Made by a program: the position numbers and the translations under genes
The notes under the pieces: model-generated
Told to the model about the DNA's origin: nothing
The model's input: only the letters and a program-made list of their open reading frames with translations
Database searches by the model: none
In this document: positions 51,490 through 59,726 of the stretch, one piece after another
How the letters are laid out: each line of letters begins with the position of its first letter
Position numbering within the stretch: the stretch's first letter is position 1
Assembly: GCA_050916095.1 (NCBI GenBank)
Contig: CP050901.1
Location: forward strand, 2,666,001 to 2,730,000
DNA: 64,000 nt
Direction of reading: 5' to 3'
Origin: JANPCX01 sp050916095
Lineage (GTDB): Bacteria > Pseudomonadota > Gammaproteobacteria > Burkholderiales > Burkholderiaceae_C

Positions 51490-51996
51490 GGTGACTCCTT
51501 GCGAGGTGGGTGACGGTGGATGCCGATAGCGGGCGGCGAATGCAGCAAAACCGCAGCACTGCTGCCCTCACAACGCAGAAACCGTGCCAGTGCCATACGC
51601 GCCTTGATCACGCAGCAACGAACACGCGAGGGGCTAGGTGATTGACATGGAAACTGCCGCGTTTTCAACATCCACCATGTCAGATTGCTGCGTTCGGCAC
51701 AGGCCAGCGTGAGTCGGCGACACCAAGTCGATGAGTTCGACGTGGAGCAGCTCAAGTTTGGTTTGGTGAATTCGCAGCAGCCTTTGCGCACCGTCCAACA
51801 ACTTCTGTTCAATTTCAAAAAAGAAGCGGGCGTTGTCGTGCTCATCACAAGCGGCAGACGCGGGTCTCAACGCCCTGCACACACCTTGTTGTCGTTTGGC
51901 ATGGTTCCTGCGGATGGGTAGACGAACAAGGCATTCGAAGCACGGCTTCACGCCTGAACATCAATCCAACCCACCCACCATTCAAAGAGGAATTTC
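51490..51996. other. Divergent promoter region, no supportable gene
   Basis: These 507 bp separate the DszB-like operon from the TonB receptor. Short frames exist on both strands (about 51634-51951 and 51685-51921) but neither resembles a family I know, and they are mutually exclusive. AGAGGAA before ATG 51997 is the receptor ribosome binding site. A regulator relic is possible but not shown. Confidence 0.5.
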
Positions 51997-54474
51997 ATGA
52001 GAAGCACCCGCTTGCGTTCCAAGGCAACACACCGATCGGTATGGCCCTTCGAACCTTCCCTGTTGGCCCGCGCGGCAGCGCTGGCTTGCGCTGGAACACT
52101 CGGCCTGGCCACGAACAGCCTGGCCCAGGCGCAAGCGGTTGATCAAACCAACACGGCTGCCAACGCCGCGTCAACGCAAGAAGATGAAGCCACACTCGGC
52201 ACGGTGGTGGTCACATCGCAAAAGCGGGCCGAGAAAAAGCAGGAGATTCCGGTGCCCATCACCGCGCTGAGCGGCAATGCCATCAAGGATGGCAATGTGC
52301 GCCTGAGCACGGACGTTGAACGCCTGGCACCGAGCTTGTCGGGCCAAGGCGGCGGACGCACGGCCAAGCCGCGATGGTTCTTGCGTGGCATTGGCACGAA
52401 CGACCCCAACCAAACCATTGAAGCACCGATTGCCGTTTATGTGGACGAGGTGGTGGTGGGCCTGGCGCGCTTGCAAAGTTTTCCGCTGTTCGACCTGGAC
52501 CGGGTCGAAGTTTTAAGCGGCCCGCAGGGCACGCTCTGGGGCAAGAACAATACCGGTGGTGCCCTTCACTTTGTTTCCAAACGGCCCACGTTTGCGCCCG
52601 ATGGTTATGGCCGCTTGACCTTTGGCAACTACAACAACCGCATCACCGAGGCCGCCGTCAGCGGCACGGTGAAAGAAGAAGTGCTCGCGGCGCGCGTCTC
52701 GGTCTACAACGAAACCTATGACGGTTGGGCCAACAACGTCCTGACCAATGAAAGCGGCCCGCGCCTGAAAGACTTCAACGCCCGCGTGCAGTTCCTGGCC
52801 TACCCCACTGAAAACCTGGAAGCCCATTTGATCCTGGGTCTGCGTAATGTGGACACCAGCAACACCCCGTCCTATCCCGTGGGCGGTCGCAATGCGCCGG
52901 GCAGCGCCGTCACCATCACCAACCCCAACGGCACCATCACGCAAGGCCAGACGCCGGCGCAAGTCAACGCCGGAGGCGGTTTTGTGCCGCCGTATGGTGG
53001 GGATCCCAATGTGTACAGTCCCTTCTACGCAGTGGCCAACACTGGCAATCAAACCCAGAACCGAGACTCGGCCACCTTCAAGCTCAACTACAACCTGTCG
53101 GGCACCACACTCACCTCGGTCACGGGTTGGACCAATGGCAACGGTGATTCACTGGCTGGAGTGAGCGTGCCTTTGAACACCACCCTGGCACGCCAAAGCG
53201 TCAAAAACACCGATGCGTTCCGGCAGTTCACGCAAGAGTTCCGCGTGACATCGCCCGCCGACAAACCCCTGAGCTGGATCCTGGGCGCTTACTACTACAA
53301 ACTGACGGCCGATGCCAAAACCGCCACGGCGCGTTTTGCCAATGGGGGTTCCAACACCATCTCCACCAACCGCGACAACTACACCGAAGCCTTCTGGGAC
53401 CAGGAAGCCACCAGCACCGCACTCTTTGGCAACTTGAAATTCAAGCTCACCGACAAAGCAGCGGTCAGCGGTGGCCTGCGTGTGACGCGTGAGAAAAAAA
53501 CCATCACCGAAGATGCGCTCAATGTGGGTGACAGCGCCACCAACAACGGCGTGGTGAACTATGTCAGCGAAAGCGGCTGGTTCCTGCCCGGCGGCATCAC
53601 GGGATCGGGCAACCGCACCCCGCTCAAACTCAGCGCCACCGAGTCGTGGACCAACACCACCTTTGACTTGACGCCGGAGTACCGCTTCAACCAAAACCAC
53701 CTGGGTTATCTGCGCGTCGCCACCGGCTTCCGCTCGGGCGGCTTCAACCAGACCATCACCCAGCCCACGGGCGGCGCGCCTTTCATCAATGTGCTCAAGC
53801 CCGAAACCCTCACCAACTTCGAGCTGGGCAGCAAGTCCACACTGTGGGATGGCCGCTTGATCTTCAACGCTGCCTTGTTCCACTATGACTTGAAAAACAT
53901 CCAGCTCAACATTCAGCAGTCGGTTGTCAATGCAGCCGGAATCGTGGTGACCAGCGCCTCGGGCCAGTCCGACGGTGCGATCGACGGCCTGGAGCTGGAA
54001 ACCGACGCCCTCGTCACCCGCAACTGGCGTGTGGGTGGCCAGTTGGGTTTGATCCGCTCCAAGTACAAAAACTTTGACTACGAAGTGGGCGGCGTGAAAC
54101 TCAACGCCAGCGGCAATGAGTTCTACCGAACCCCCAAGGTTCAGTTCCGCATCAACACCGACTACACGGTGAACTTCAGCGAGTCCAGCGGCAAGCTGGT
54201 GCTGGGCACGGACTGGAGCTACCGCAGCAAGATCTTCCACAACGCCACGGTGCAGAACGATCCTTTGCAAGAAACCCCGGGCTACTGGATCGGCAACCTG
54301 CGCGCCAGTTACCGCGGCCCCAAGGACAAATGGGACGTGACCTTTTATGTGAACAACGTCACCGACAAGAACGTGCCTTTCCTGCGGCAGATCGTCAACG
54401 CCACCAACGGTGCCTACCCGGTGCAGGTGGGTTCGCCGCGCACGGTGGGGTTGCAGCTGGGCTACAAGCTTTGA
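51997..54474 (+). CDS. TonB-dependent outer membrane receptor
   Basis: This 825-residue outer membrane transporter has a signal peptide (LLARAAALACAGTLGLATNSLAQAQA, cut after AQA), a TonB-box-like LGTVVVTSQKR, the plug domain (EIPVPITALSGNAIKDGNV, RWFLRGIGTNDPNQTIE, DRVEVLSGPQGTLWGKNNTGG) and a 22-strand barrel ending GLQLGYKL with terminal Leu preceded by the aromatic pattern. It belongs to the broad family that imports siderophores, sugars or aromatic compounds. Ligand is unknown. Its position between two DszB-like genes suggests import of a sulfur-containing organic molecule (inference). Confidence 0.93.
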   Translation: MRSTRLRSKATHRSVWPFEPSLLARAAALACAGTLGLATNSLAQAQAVDQTNTAANAASTQEDEATLGTVVVTSQKRAEKKQEIPVPITALSGNAIKDGNVRLSTDVERLAPSLSGQGGGRTAKPRWFLRGIGTNDPNQTIEAPIAVYVDEVVVGLARLQSFPLFDLDRVEVLSGPQGTLWGKNNTGGALHFVSKRPTFAPDGYGRLTFGNYNNRITEAAVSGTVKEEVLAARVSVYNETYDGWANNVLTNESGPRLKDFNARVQFLAYPTENLEAHLILGLRNVDTSNTPSYPVGGRNAPGSAVTITNPNGTITQGQTPAQVNAGGGFVPPYGGDPNVYSPFYAVANTGNQTQNRDSATFKLNYNLSGTTLTSVTGWTNGNGDSLAGVSVPLNTTLARQSVKNTDAFRQFTQEFRVTSPADKPLSWILGAYYYKLTADAKTATARFANGGSNTISTNRDNYTEAFWDQEATSTALFGNLKFKLTDKAAVSGGLRVTREKKTITEDALNVGDSATNNGVVNYVSESGWFLPGGITGSGNRTPLKLSATESWTNTTFDLTPEYRFNQNHLGYLRVATGFRSGGFNQTITQPTGGAPFINVLKPETLTNFELGSKSTLWDGRLIFNAALFHYDLKNIQLNIQQSVVNAAGIVVTSASGQSDGAIDGLELETDALVTRNWRVGGQLGLIRSKYKNFDYEVGGVKLNASGNEFYRTPKVQFRINTDYTVNFSESSGKLVLGTDWSYRSKIFHNATVQNDPLQETPGYWIGNLRASYRGPKDKWDVTFYVNNVTDKNVPFLRQIVNATNGAYPVQVGSPRTVGLQLGYKL

Positions 54475-54537
54475 TCCTATCAACGTACCGCTTTTTTTAC
54501 AGGCCACCACAGACCGAAATCCGTTCAGACCCCTTAT

Positions 54538-54634
54538 CCGTTCGGGCTGACCCTTCGACTGAGCTCAGGACAGGACCTGTCGAAGCCAGCGTGTGCCTCA
54601 GTACAGGCCCTTCGACAGGCTCAGGGCGAACGGT
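54538..54634. repeat. Palindromic intergenic repeat, copy 7
   Basis: ATCCGTTCGGGCTGACCC, a nested CTTCGACTGAGCTCAGGAC arm, linker CCAGCGTGTGCCTCAGTACAG and CCCTTCGACAGGCTCAGGG-CGAACGG. It lies between the TonB receptor and the second DszB-like gene and could act as a partial terminator or RNA-stabilising element there. Confidence 0.8.
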
Positions 54635-54760
54635 TGGCGGTTTGGGATGAATGAAGAAAACCAAACCGCACCAGAAACCACTTTCCGCGTTATCCCAGCC
54701 CATCATCCACACGGGCTGGCCTTTCATCAACTGGGGCACGCCGCCCCGTCAGGAGGTCAC

Positions 54761-55813
54761 ATGAGTTCAGACAACAAGGTTCAAAGTATTTGGTACACCC
54801 GCTGCCCCGTTCCCACGCCTTTGGGACTGGCCTCACGCCAAGGTTGGTTTGATGACGAGTTCAAGCCCGACGGCATCAGCATCCACACGCTGCAAGACAC
54901 GCAAGACCCCGAACTGCGCGAGTCCCACTACGACCACCGCCTGCCCCGCTCCTTCCGTCAGGGCGGCAACGTGCCCGCCATCTGGGCGCGCGCACGCGGC
55001 GCCGACACGCGGGTGATCGGCTTGAACTGGGTGGACGAATCCCAGGTCATCCTTGCCCTGCCCGGCAGCGGCATTCAAAAGCCGGCTGACCTCAAAGGCC
55101 GCCGCATCGCCCTGCCCGTGCACAAGAACAGCATCGACCATGGCCGTGCCAGCGCGCTGCGCGGCATCCATGTCACGCTGGAAGTGGGCGGCCTCACGCC
55201 TGACGATGTGACCTTTGTGGACATTGAAGCCGGCGGCGGCACGCCAGGCCAAGGCTGGGCCAATTCAGCCAACGCCGAACCACGCCAACGTGGCGGCGGT
55301 TATTCGCCCGTGATCCAGGCGCTGAAAGATGGCAAAGTGGATGCCGTCTTCACCAAAGGCGCACGCGGCCTGGAAACCGCCTTCGAGCACGGTCTGACCA
55401 TCGTCTATGACGTGCGCAACCACCCCATCGCCAGCGTGCGCTCCAACAACGGCGCACCCCGGCCCATCACGGTGGATGCCACCTTGTTGCAAGAACGCCC
55501 CGACCTGGTGGACCGCTTCCTGGCCCGCATCGTTCGTATCTCGGACTGGGCGGCGGCGCATCCTGCGGAAACGGTGGCCTACATCGCCCGCGAGTCTGGC
55601 TCCACCGACGAATGGGTGCGCAAAGCCTATGGCAACGACGTGCACCTGCACCAAGGCACTGACCTGGAACCGCAATCGGTGGCCGCGCTGTCGGGCTACA
55701 AGGACTTTTTGCTGAAGACCGGCTTCATCGAAAAAGACTTCAGCGTCGCCGCGTGGATAGACCCAGCCCCGCTGGAGCGGGTGTTGAGCCAGTTCGTGCG
55801 CAAAGCGGCTTGA
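54761..55813 (+). CDS. Second DszB-like desulfinase candidate
   Basis: This 350-residue paralogue of the protein at 50413 also lacks a signal peptide. The active-site pattern is closer to DszB: WYTRCPVPTPLGLAS carries C15 (DszB has YSNCPVPNALLTAS), and SHYDHRLPRSFRQGGNVPAIW carries H56 and R66 at the DszB spacing. Later blocks (DLKGRRIALPVHKNSIDHGR, GGGYSPVIQALKDGKVDAVF, NNGAPRPITVDATLLQERPD) are those of the periplasmic-binding fold. The strong site AGGAGGT precedes ATG 54761; the longer frame from 54593 runs through repeat 7 and is rejected. It is 286 bp after the TonB receptor on the same strand and is closed by a terminator. Confidence 0.78.
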   Translation: MSSDNKVQSIWYTRCPVPTPLGLASRQGWFDDEFKPDGISIHTLQDTQDPELRESHYDHRLPRSFRQGGNVPAIWARARGADTRVIGLNWVDESQVILALPGSGIQKPADLKGRRIALPVHKNSIDHGRASALRGIHVTLEVGGLTPDDVTFVDIEAGGGTPGQGWANSANAEPRQRGGGYSPVIQALKDGKVDAVFTKGARGLETAFEHGLTIVYDVRNHPIASVRSNNGAPRPITVDATLLQERPDLVDRFLARIVRISDWAAAHPAETVAYIARESGSTDEWVRKAYGNDVHLHQGTDLEPQSVAALSGYKDFLLKTGFIEKDFSVAAWIDPAPLERVLSQFVRKAA

Positions 55814-55836
55814 TGCAGCGTCTTTGAACGGCAAAA

Positions 55837-55866
55837 GGCTGCGGGTGCGTCCTGCAGTCTTTTTTG
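55837..55866 (+). terminator. Rho-independent terminator after the second DszB-like gene
   Basis: GGCTGCGGG, loop TGCG, TCCTGCAGTC, then TTTTTTG. Nine base pairs including two G-T pairs, 23 bp after the stop. Confidence 0.8.
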
Positions 55867-55962
55867 TTTGTGGCTGCGCATTGAGATTTCTTTGTTTCGC
55901 GAGACGCCAACCGACCGGGCCGTTCACCTTCGCCTCAATTTCACCCCAATGAATTTTCAGCC

Positions 55963-56748
55963 ATGTTGACCCGTCTACGTCTCGTTTACAGCGTGGCCAA
56001 AGCGCAGCTACAAACTTCGCTGAACAATTTCTACGAAGACTTCTACCAGCTGATCGCCATTCCGTTGGTCGGGATTGCACCGCTGGCCATCTTTGTCCAT
56101 GCCGGTCGGGACGATCTGGTGGCTTATGCCTTTGTCGCTATCGTGACGATGACGATCGGGCAAATGGGGCTGTTCACCGGCAGTGAAACCATTGCGGCGG
56201 ACAAACGTTTCCAATTGGTCGAGCTGATCGTCAGTTCGCCCACGCCCTACTTCGTGATCATCGTGATCCGCGCCCTGGTGTTCGCGACCTTGGGCACCTT
56301 GAGCATCCTGATTGCCTGGTTCTTCATCCAAATCTGGTTCGCCACGCCGCTGATCGTGCACCATCCTGCACTGCTGTGTGCGAGTGTGTTTTTGACAGTC
56401 ATTGCGACGGCAGGGTTGTCCACCGTGACCACGGCGCTGTTCTCGCTGGCCAAGAGTGTGCGCACCTTACAGGCGTCCATCTACGGGCCGCTCTATTTGC
56501 TGGGCGGTGTGCTGGTGCCGGTGAGCTTTCTTCCCGTTTGGGTGCAGTGGCTGTCGCCACTTGTGTTTTTCTATTGGTCAGCCTCGTTGATACGCGATGC
56601 CTTGAACCCTGCTATTCCGTCCGATGTGGCCATCCGCTTGGTGTGGATCGGCATGTCGGCGGTTGTCTTTTTTGTACTGGGCGGCTTCTTGCTCGCACGC
56701 ATGCTCAACGTGCTGCGCCGCGAAGGCACCCTGGGACTGGTGGAGTGA
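55963..56748 (+). CDS. ABC-2 type transporter permease 1
   Basis: This 261-residue membrane protein has about six helices: FYQLIAIPLVGIAPLAIFV, AYAFVAIVTMTIGQMGLF, ALVFATLGTLSILIAWFFI, VFLTVIATAGLSTVTTALF, IYGPLYLLGGVLVPVSFLP and a final VVFFVLGGFLLARML. GPLYLLGGVLVPVSFLPVW is the ABC-2 signature. It forms an exporter with the next permease and ATPase; the three genes are 4 and 21 bp apart. The cargo is unknown; the place after the DszB-like genes suggests export of a product or self-resistance, but that is only context. Confidence 0.85.
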   Translation: MLTRLRLVYSVAKAQLQTSLNNFYEDFYQLIAIPLVGIAPLAIFVHAGRDDLVAYAFVAIVTMTIGQMGLFTGSETIAADKRFQLVELIVSSPTPYFVIIVIRALVFATLGTLSILIAWFFIQIWFATPLIVHHPALLCASVFLTVIATAGLSTVTTALFSLAKSVRTLQASIYGPLYLLGGVLVPVSFLPVWVQWLSPLVFFYWSASLIRDALNPAIPSDVAIRLVWIGMSAVVFFVLGGFLLARMLNVLRREGTLGLVE

Positions 56749-56752
56749 AACC

Positions 56753-57535
56753 ATGCTGAGAAAACTGTATGTCGGCTGGGTGCTGGGCGTTGAAGACTTC
56801 AAGGGATTCTGGAACTGGCGCACATGGACCTTTGGCTGGCTGCTGCGCATCGTCACCACCGGCTTGTCCATCGTGCTGATCGGCAAGGTGCTGGGGTCGG
56901 AATCGTCACTGCAATACCTCCTGATCGGCAACATCGTGTTGTCCGGCTGCATTGGAGCCCTGTTCTCCGTCATGGCCACCACCTGGAACCGGCTGGACGG
57001 CACCTACCCTTTGATGGTCATTGCCCCCTCCAACCTCATTCCCGCCGTGGTGGGCCGCACCTTCGTGTGGATGCTGCAAGGGGTGGCCACCTCGCTGGCC
57101 GTACTGCTGATTTACTGGGCCTTGTTTCGCTTGAGCTTTTCACCGGCGCAACTCTTTTTGTTGGTGGTGGCCATCGTCGTGACCAATCTGAGCACCTATG
57201 CCTTTGGATTTTTTCTTGGTGCCATCGTGGCGCGTCTGCCGTCGATGCGTAACGTGGTCTTCAACTCCACCGGCAGCCTGCTCACCGCCTTCTGCGGTGC
57301 CACCGTGCCCATCGCTTTTTGGCCTGAGACTGCTCAGTGGCTGATCCAGGCGCTGCCCACGACACACGGCTTGGTGGCCATTCGCACCGCCTTGGCCGAC
57401 ACCGCAAGCGCTCAAGCCTACGTGGGCATTGGCTACGAGTTGTTGGTGGCTGTGTTCTGGGGTGGTTTGGGTGCGCTGATCATTGAATACATGGTGAATG
57501 CGGGCCGCGCCGACGGCTCCATCCAGTTTGAATAA
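56753..57535 (+). CDS. ABC-2 type transporter permease 2
   Basis: This 260-residue permease pairs with the previous one. Helices include WLLRIVTTGLSIVLIGKVL, YLLIGNIVLSGCIGALFSV, TSLAVLLIYWALFRLSF and AVFWGGLGALIIEYMVNAG; the stretch FNSTGSLLTAFCGATVPIAFWP is the ABC-2-type late motif. I take ATG 56753, four bases after the permease 1 stop, because the longer frame overlaps that gene. The pair would form a heterodimeric channel. Confidence 0.85.
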   Translation: MLRKLYVGWVLGVEDFKGFWNWRTWTFGWLLRIVTTGLSIVLIGKVLGSESSLQYLLIGNIVLSGCIGALFSVMATTWNRLDGTYPLMVIAPSNLIPAVVGRTFVWMLQGVATSLAVLLIYWALFRLSFSPAQLFLLVVAIVVTNLSTYAFGFFLGAIVARLPSMRNVVFNSTGSLLTAFCGATVPIAFWPETAQWLIQALPTTHGLVAIRTALADTASAQAYVGIGYELLVAVFWGGLGALIIEYMVNAGRADGSIQFE

Positions 57536-57556
57536 CAAGGCACAGGCGGAGGAAAC

Positions 57557-58504
57557 ATGATGGCTATTGATGTGCAATCGCTGCGACGAACCTACCGGGC
57601 GCGAGGAAAGGGCAAGGACATCGTTGGTCTTGACGATGTGTCCTTACAAATTGGCGCGGGTGAGGTTCACGGCTTGCTGGGTCCCAATGGGGCGGGCAAG
57701 ACCACGCTGGTCAAGGTGCTGTCCACTATTTTGTTGCCCAGCAGCGGCCAGGTGTCGGTGCTGGGCCACGACGTGGTGCGGGATTCCAAGAAAGTGCGCG
57801 GTGTGATTGGGCTATTGCTCGGTGGCGACAAGGGCATCTACAACAAACTCAGCGGCCGGCAGAATCTTGAATACTGGGCGGCGCTCTATGACGTGCCCTA
57901 CCGCGAGACCAAAAAACGTGTGGACACGCTCGTCGAGCGCGTGGGCCTGGGCGATAAAGCCGAGGCCAAGGCCGAAACCTACTCCCGTGGCACCAAACAG
58001 CGCCTGCACCTGGCGCGTGCGTTGATCGGCAACGCCCCCATCTTGTTTTTCGACGAACCGACCATGGGCATGGACCCGCTGGCCGCGCGCGATTTCCGCA
58101 AGCTCATTGGCGAGTTGAAAGCAGAAGGCAAAACGCTGTTGCTGACCACCCATGACATGACCGAAGCCGAGATCGTCTGCGACCGCGTGACCTTGATCGA
58201 CAAGGGCAAGGTGCTCGCGGTGGAAACACCCCAGTCCTTATGCAAACTGCTCGCCACGCACGAGTGGGTGGACTTCGAGACGGATGCCAACACCCTGGCG
58301 CAACTTTCCACTCTGCTCGACGCCAAGTTTCCGATCACGCCTCGGGCCACGTCAGGCTACCGCATCCAGCTCAAAGACGTGGCCGACGCAGGCCATGTGC
58401 TGAATCTTCTGGTGAGCCATGGTGTGAGGTCTATTCAGACAACCAAACCCAGCCTCGAAGAGGCCTACGTGCACATCGTGGGCGACCGGGGCATGCGGGT
58501 GTGA
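57557..58504 (+). CDS. ABC exporter ATPase
   Basis: This 315-residue ATPase drives the ABC-2 permeases. Walker A GPNGAGKTT (about residues 43-51), Walker B ILFFDEPTMGMDP and H-loop LLTTHDMTEAE are normal. The signature is a variant, YSRGTKQRLHLARAL, instead of LSGGQ-type, seen in some drug/antibiotic and polyketide exporters of the DrrA-like class. A C-terminal domain of about 90 residues, as in that class, follows (TKPSLEEAYVHIVGDRG). GGAGGAAAC precedes ATG 57557. Confidence 0.9.
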   Translation: MMAIDVQSLRRTYRARGKGKDIVGLDDVSLQIGAGEVHGLLGPNGAGKTTLVKVLSTILLPSSGQVSVLGHDVVRDSKKVRGVIGLLLGGDKGIYNKLSGRQNLEYWAALYDVPYRETKKRVDTLVERVGLGDKAEAKAETYSRGTKQRLHLARALIGNAPILFFDEPTMGMDPLAARDFRKLIGELKAEGKTLLLTTHDMTEAEIVCDRVTLIDKGKVLAVETPQSLCKLLATHEWVDFETDANTLAQLSTLLDAKFPITPRATSGYRIQLKDVADAGHVLNLLVSHGVRSIQTTKPSLEEAYVHIVGDRGMRV

Positions 58505-58532
58505 CGCTACACCGCCCTCACTTGCAGTGCGC

Positions 58533-58554
58533 ACCTGGGCTTGCGAGCCCAGGT
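58533..58554. other. Perfect hairpin downstream of the exporter operon
   Basis: ACCTGGGCT-TGCG-AGCCCAGGT, a 9-bp perfect stem 28 bp after the ATPase stop, in the convergent gap. No T-run on either side. The rest of this 251-bp gap holds a fragment ending GTAAAGATCAATAGG, which matches the outer end of the palindromic repeat family. Confidence 0.5.
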
Positions 58555-58755
58555 CGCTACGCGGGCACACCGCATGCGGTTTGAAAACAAAGTTTCGCTA
58601 ACCCGGATATTTCACCAGGGACGCACCCGAGTGGGCTGTGATGCGCCGAGCTGGCAAGGAGGTAGGGTGAGGGGGCCGATCGAGGTACGCCAAGTGAAGT
58701 AAAGATCAATAGGCCCCGGAGCCAGCCGCTCCAGAGCCGATCCAACACGACAGCT

Positions 58756-59472
58756 TCAACCCTTGCGATTGGCCAGGAAGGTGTCCAGGGCACCAGGTGG
58801 CAGGGGCTGTGCCCCGCCCAGGATTTTGGCGTAGACACCGATCTCCGCAGCCTCTTCCAGGCTGTTGAGCAAACGAGCGACATCCAGCAAGCCGGTGGTA
58901 CCCCAAGTGAATAAGCCGCGGTTTCTCAGCAGCACAGCGGGTGCGGCTGGGTGTTCACGCAAAGATTTGATGATGGGTTCCGGCGCATAACGCGGTGCCC
59001 AGTCGCCCAGTGGAATGGTCTCAACCCCAGCGCGTTTGGCCACCGACCAGTAGCTGATCTCAAAGGGTTTGTGGGCGATGGCGTGGGCCGTGAGATAAGG
59101 TGAGTGGGTGTGCAGGGCCGCATTGATGTCGGGCCGTTCACGGAAGATCGATGCGTACACACTGATCACCTCTTTCAGGCCCTTGTTGATCTCGCCCTCG
59201 TAGAGCGTGCCATCAAAACCCACCACGACGGCGGCATTGAATTGACCGAGCACGAGTTTGTCTTCGCCAGGCACACGGATGGCGGCGTTGTATGCGCCCT
59301 TGCCTCGTGTGCCCAGTGTGCGGTGCTCTTTGAGCAAGCGGCCAGCCTCTTCGATTTCATAGCGCGACTTCTGTGCGAAATCAGAGAGTTCCTTGCGCGG
59401 CTGCGCAGGGGCGGTATGGGCCGGGCGGGCAGCGGTGGTGGGCCTTTCAGCCAGGGCTTCAGCGATAGTCAT
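58756..59472 (-). CDS. Class II aldolase/adducin-like protein with Arg at a metal-ligand position
   Basis: This 238-residue cytoplasmic protein has the class II aldolase core: GQFNAAVVVGFDG, then INAALHTHSPYLTAHAIAH with the H-x-H metal pair, but LLRNRGLFTWGTTG where aldolases have LLRNHG: the third metal histidine is Arg. The neighbouring family member at 49688 lacks the same residue in a different way. It has an Ala/Pro-rich N-terminal extension of about 28 residues. GGAGAAACACC before ATG 59472 repeats the leader of the 49688 gene. It lies downstream of the second yejBEA set on the same strand, separated by repeat 8. Confidence 0.8.
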   Translation of the reverse strand: MTIAEALAERPTTAARPAHTAPAQPRKELSDFAQKSRYEIEEAGRLLKEHRTLGTRGKGAYNAAIRVPGEDKLVLGQFNAAVVVGFDGTLYEGEINKGLKEVISVYASIFRERPDINAALHTHSPYLTAHAIAHKPFEISYWSVAKRAGVETIPLGDWAPRYAPEPIIKSLREHPAAPAVLLRNRGLFTWGTTGLLDVARLLNSLEEAAEIGVYAKILGGAQPLPPGALDTFLANRKG

Positions 59473-59557
59473 GGTGTTTCTCCTTCAGGGTTGATGAACC
59501 GGCCTTCATTGGCGCGGCACGGTGGGACTTCGAGAAAAAAGTGCGACAGAACTGGAG

Positions 59558-59699
59558 CTATTGAGGTTTCCATAAAAGATGACACCCCACACCGTTCGGG
59601 CTGAACCTGTCGAAGCCAGCGTGCGCTTCTGCAAAAGCCCTTCGACAGGCTCAGGGCGAACGGAGAGTGGTTTGTCACGAAATTCGGAAACGTCAATAG
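59558..59699. repeat. Palindromic intergenic repeat, copy 8 (most complete unit)
   Basis: A 142-bp unit with matching outer ends: CTATTGAGGTTTCCATAAAA on the left and TTTGTCACGAAATTCGG-AAACGTCAATAG on the right (the last part AAACGTCAATAG is the inverted match of CTATTGAGGTTT). Inside are CACCGTTCGGGCTGAACC, linker CCAGCGTGCGCTTCTGC and CCCTTCGACAGGCTCAGGG-CGAACGG. It lies between yejA2 and the aldolase-like gene. Confidence 0.85.
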
Positions 59700-59726
59700 T
59701 GCGGTGTTTGAGGTGTTTTTGGGCCA

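Noticed and set aside
51634..51951. Small coding frames in the divergent region before the TonB receptor
   Set aside because: Frames on the two strands exclude each other, show no family resemblance and lack binding sites.
53149..54510. 453-codon frame opposite the TonB receptor
   Set aside because: Antisense shadow; the plus-strand receptor explains the region fully.
54593..54760. Upstream extension of the second DszB-like gene, which would add an N-terminal leader
   Set aside because: It is encoded by repeat copy 7 and spacer DNA; AGGAGGT before ATG 54761 fixes the start.
50413..55813. Plain ABC importer binding proteins (nitrate/sulfonate/taurine type) as the final call for the two SsuA-fold proteins
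   Set aside because: No signal peptides, no adjacent importer permease or ATPase, and the DszB active-site residues are present; kept as a fallback because the fold is shared.
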